A DNA stretch of 7,235 nt, taken from contig URGO01000150.1 in the NCBI GenBank assembly GCA_900547435.1, forward strand, positions 1 through 7,235. Direction: 5' to 3'. Shown here piece after piece: positions 7,146 through 7,235 of this stretch (the first letter of the stretch is position 1; the number at the start of each line of letters is the position of its first letter). Source of the stretch: an uncultured Parabacteroides sp. Its GTDB lineage: Bacteria; Bacteroidota; Bacteroidia; Bacteroidales; Tannerellaceae. The position numbers were made by a program, and so were the translations under genes. Below the pieces are notes generated by a model. That model did no database searches. It was not told the origin of the DNA and saw only the letters and a list, made by a program, of their open reading frames with translations.

Positions 7146-7235
7146 AAAAGCATACGCTCTTTCCGCCAAAAGCATACGCCCTTTCCCCAAAAAGGATGGG
7201 TGCTTTTTCGTAAAAACAATCCTCTTTTCCTGCCG
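7146..7235. repeat. Degenerate 22-bp tandem repeat upstream of the pullulanase gene
   Basis: Two head-to-tail units at 7146-7167 and 7168-7189 share 19 of 22 bases, both beginning AAAAGCATACGC and followed by CTTTCC. A third unit at 7190-7211 (AAAAGGATGGGTGCTTTTTC) keeps the AAAAG-AT-G--CTTT pattern (13 of 22 against unit 2). A fourth at 7212-7235 (AAAAACAATCCTCTTTTCC) is more diverged. The array runs off the right edge, so its full length is unknown. A 22-base period is not a multiple of three, which argues against a coding repeat, although all three minus-strand frames stay open from the edge for 30, 35 and 39 codons before stopping at 7143-7145, 7127-7129 and 7114-7116. The tail of an upstream minus-strand gene here cannot be excluded. 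Confidence 0.7.

Noticed and set aside
7143..7235. C-terminal tail of a minus-strand gene entering from the right edge
   Set aside because: All three minus frames are open, so none is singled out, and the 22-base repeat period breaks phase at each unit. It is kept only as an alternative explanation for the repeat.
7146..7235. CRISPR array
   Set aside because: The units are directly abutting with no unique spacers, are shorter than typical CRISPR repeats and decay quickly. No cas genes are present.

Overview
The window looks like ordinary chromosomal DNA from a member of the Bacteroidales, possibly Parabacteroides or Bacteroides; the genus is an inference. Support comes from a DPE2-type 4-alpha-glucanotransferase carrying two starch-binding modules, a pullulanase/MFS/glucanotransferase gene set, very AT-rich TTAATT-type intercistronic DNA, and the absence of strong Shine-Dalgarno sequences before the starts.

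Layout from left to right: (1) 1-116 holds a 13-bp perfect hairpin (35-68), probably the terminator of a gene lying left of the window, and a weak promoter candidate. (2) 117-821 (+) encodes a YgjP-type zinc metallopeptidase with an HELCH motif. (3) 822-874 is a short gap between convergent genes, nearly filled by one long hairpin that can terminate both transcripts. (4) 875-6994 (-) holds three co-directional genes transcribed right to left: a secreted type I pullulanase (4997-6994), a 12-TM sugar transporter of the GPH/SLC45-like MFS group (3614-4966) and a 4-alpha-glucanotransferase (875-3550), separated by 30 and 63 bases. (5) 6995-7235 is non-coding as far as can be seen. It contains the pullulanase leader, a 12-bp palindrome, a weak promoter candidate and a degenerate 22-bp tandem repeat running off the right edge.

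The three minus-strand genes form a plausible alpha-glucan pathway ordered from outside inward. Pullulanase, exported to the periplasm or cell surface, cuts alpha-1,6 branches. The permease carries the short linear maltodextrins or maltose across the inner membrane. The cytosolic MalQ transfers glucan segments between chains and releases glucose. No SusC/SusD pair or regulator is inside the window.

No clearly new system was found. The features most worth a second look are the 22-bp tandem repeat upstream of the pullulanase, the DPE2-like build of MalQ with an insert of about 144 residues between catalytic residues, and a strong base-composition gradient along the operon (about 35-38% GC at the malQ 3' half to about 57-63% in parts of the transporter and pullulanase genes, from hand counts of sample lines).
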